A stretch of 64,000 bases of DNA, taken from assembly GCA_002842855.1 (NCBI GenBank), contig PHEE01000013.1, forward strand, positions 75,718-139,717. Direction: 5' to 3'. Positions 62,586-64,000 of the stretch are shown piece by piece. The stretch's first letter is position 1, and each line of letters starts with the position of its first letter. Below the pieces are notes generated by a model. That model did not search any database. It saw only the letters and a list, made by a program, of their open reading frames with translations, and was not told the DNA's origin. The stretch comes from Alphaproteobacteria bacterium HGW-Alphaproteobacteria-4 (GTDB lineage Bacteria > Pseudomonadota > Alphaproteobacteria > Rhodobacterales > Rhodobacteraceae). The position numbers were made by a program, and so were the translations under genes.

Positions 62586-63143
62586 TCAGGGAATGATTCG
62601 GGTGTATTTGATCCCCGCCAGCGATGCCCCGGCGATCAACCCCGACTGGCCGAACACCAGCGCAACCACCGGTGCCAGCGTGGTCGTGGTGTCGGTGCCG
62701 ATCGAGCCACCACCATCGGGGGTTGCGTAGCGTGCATCGGCACCCAACGCCCAGCCGTCGCTTCGCCGGAAGCCGTTCAACGCTTCTTGCGTCATGAAAA
62801 ACAGCGCGTGCGAATACTGCTGGATCCCGATCTGCGGACCAATGCTCGCCTCGGCGGCGGCGTAGTAATCGACCGTCGCGTTGTTGATCCGCAGCGCGCC
62901 GCGCCCAAAGGCGCCACCGAACCAGAACCCCGCCTCGGTCATCAGCGGCATGTAAAGCACACCCGCCGACTTGTTCATCAGATCCTGCGTGCCAGGGTAG
63001 CGCGACAGAAGAAAAGCGCGGGTCTCATCGACGCGCGCATCAAGCGCGGCGGCGCCCGAACTGCCGATGCCGTTGCCGCAGGCAGCAAGGCCAAGGCCCG
63101 CGCCCCCGACAAGAATAAGACTGCGCCGTGAAATCTGGGTCAT
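62586..63143 (-). CDS. YSC84-domain lipoprotein
   Basis: 185 residues. Signal peptide with lipobox LAAC (Cys22), then a YSC84/SYLF-type lipid-binding domain: SAGVLYMPLMTEAGFWFGGA, ALRINNATVDYYAAAEASIG, IAGASLAGIKYTRI. The domain binds phosphoinositides in eukaryotes; the bacterial role is unknown. Converges with the transglycosylase gene. Confidence 0.85.
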   Translation of the reverse strand: MTQISRRSLILVGGAGLGLAACGNGIGSSGAAALDARVDETRAFLLSRYPGTQDLMNKSAGVLYMPLMTEAGFWFGGAFGRGALRINNATVDYYAAAEASIGPQIGIQQYSHALFFMTQEALNGFRRSDGWALGADARYATPDGGGSIGTDTTTTLAPVVALVFGQSGLIAGASLAGIKYTRIIP

Positions 63144-63259
63144 CTGGGGCTCCGCTCGCTCGCATGATCGGGCCTTATGCGGCCCGTTGCCACCAAGTAT
63201 AGACGCATTTGCAAAGCCTGTCACTGTGGCTTGTGCTGGCCCGGCAAGGCTTTGCCGCT

Positions 63260-64000
<741 letters not shown>

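Overview
The window is high-GC (roughly two thirds), almost fully coding DNA from an alphaproteobacterium, most likely a member of the Rhodobacteraceae. Supporting signs are the gene orders (yajC-secD-secF-ccmABCDG, dnaB-alr-mlaE-mlaF-radA-cvpA-purF, cysG-DUF2849-cysI-cysH-DUF934), the aglEFGAK alpha-glucoside locus, and a dispersed intergenic element with the core AAATATCCCCGCCGGAGGC. The genus is not determined. I saw no rRNA, tRNA, insertion sequence, prophage or CRISPR array.

Layout. 1-1.4 kb: end of a chemotaxis cluster (STAS protein, cheY, 5' part of cheA). 1.5-11.4 kb: divergent alpha-glucoside regulon, with aglR-beta-glucosidase-glk to the left and aglE-F-G-A-K to the right; the two transcription units share two LacI-type operators. 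11.5-15.4 kb: a lone MttB-like methyltransferase, then an exbB-exbD-exbD-tonB operon. 15.4-21.6 kb: yajC-secDF and cytochrome c maturation genes. 21.6-30.1 kb: aconitase, a DUF1223 protein, two tandem lipid A-type acyltransferases, a DMT transporter and transketolase. 30.3-41.4 kb: zapA unit, purF, cvpA, radA, mlaFE, alr, dnaB, pyrE, pyrC. 41.5-43.6 kb: small envelope and unknown genes. 43.6-50.4 kb: an accessory glycosyltransferase island. 50.4-53.9 kb: AbrB-like transporter, a candidate sRNA, infC, an alanine-rich membrane protein, ferredoxin-NADP reductase. 54-58.3 kb: assimilatory sulfate reduction operon with its Lrp-type regulator, in which cysI is broken. 58.3-64 kb: guaA, a lysine 2,3-aminomutase-like enzyme, ssb, a lytic transglycosylase, a YSC84-type lipoprotein, and the 3' part of hemB.

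Main discoveries. (1) The only gene-free stretch over 300 bases (51489-51801) appears to hold an unannotated sRNA of about 127 nt: a perfect FNR-type dyad sits exactly where a class II activator site would sit, followed by three predicted hairpins that each show a CUCCC (anti-Shine-Dalgarno-like) motif in the loop, ending in a perfect intrinsic terminator. (2) Sulfite reductase cysI has lost about 100 nt and is frameshifted although the rest of its operon is intact. (3) The glycosyltransferase island encodes a three-domain protein ending in an alpha/beta-hydrolase-like domain; a free-standing paralogue of that domain has lost the nucleophile Ser and the matching His. (4) infC appears to start at a non-canonical ATA codon.

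All functional calls come from reading motifs, lengths and context; no database search was run.
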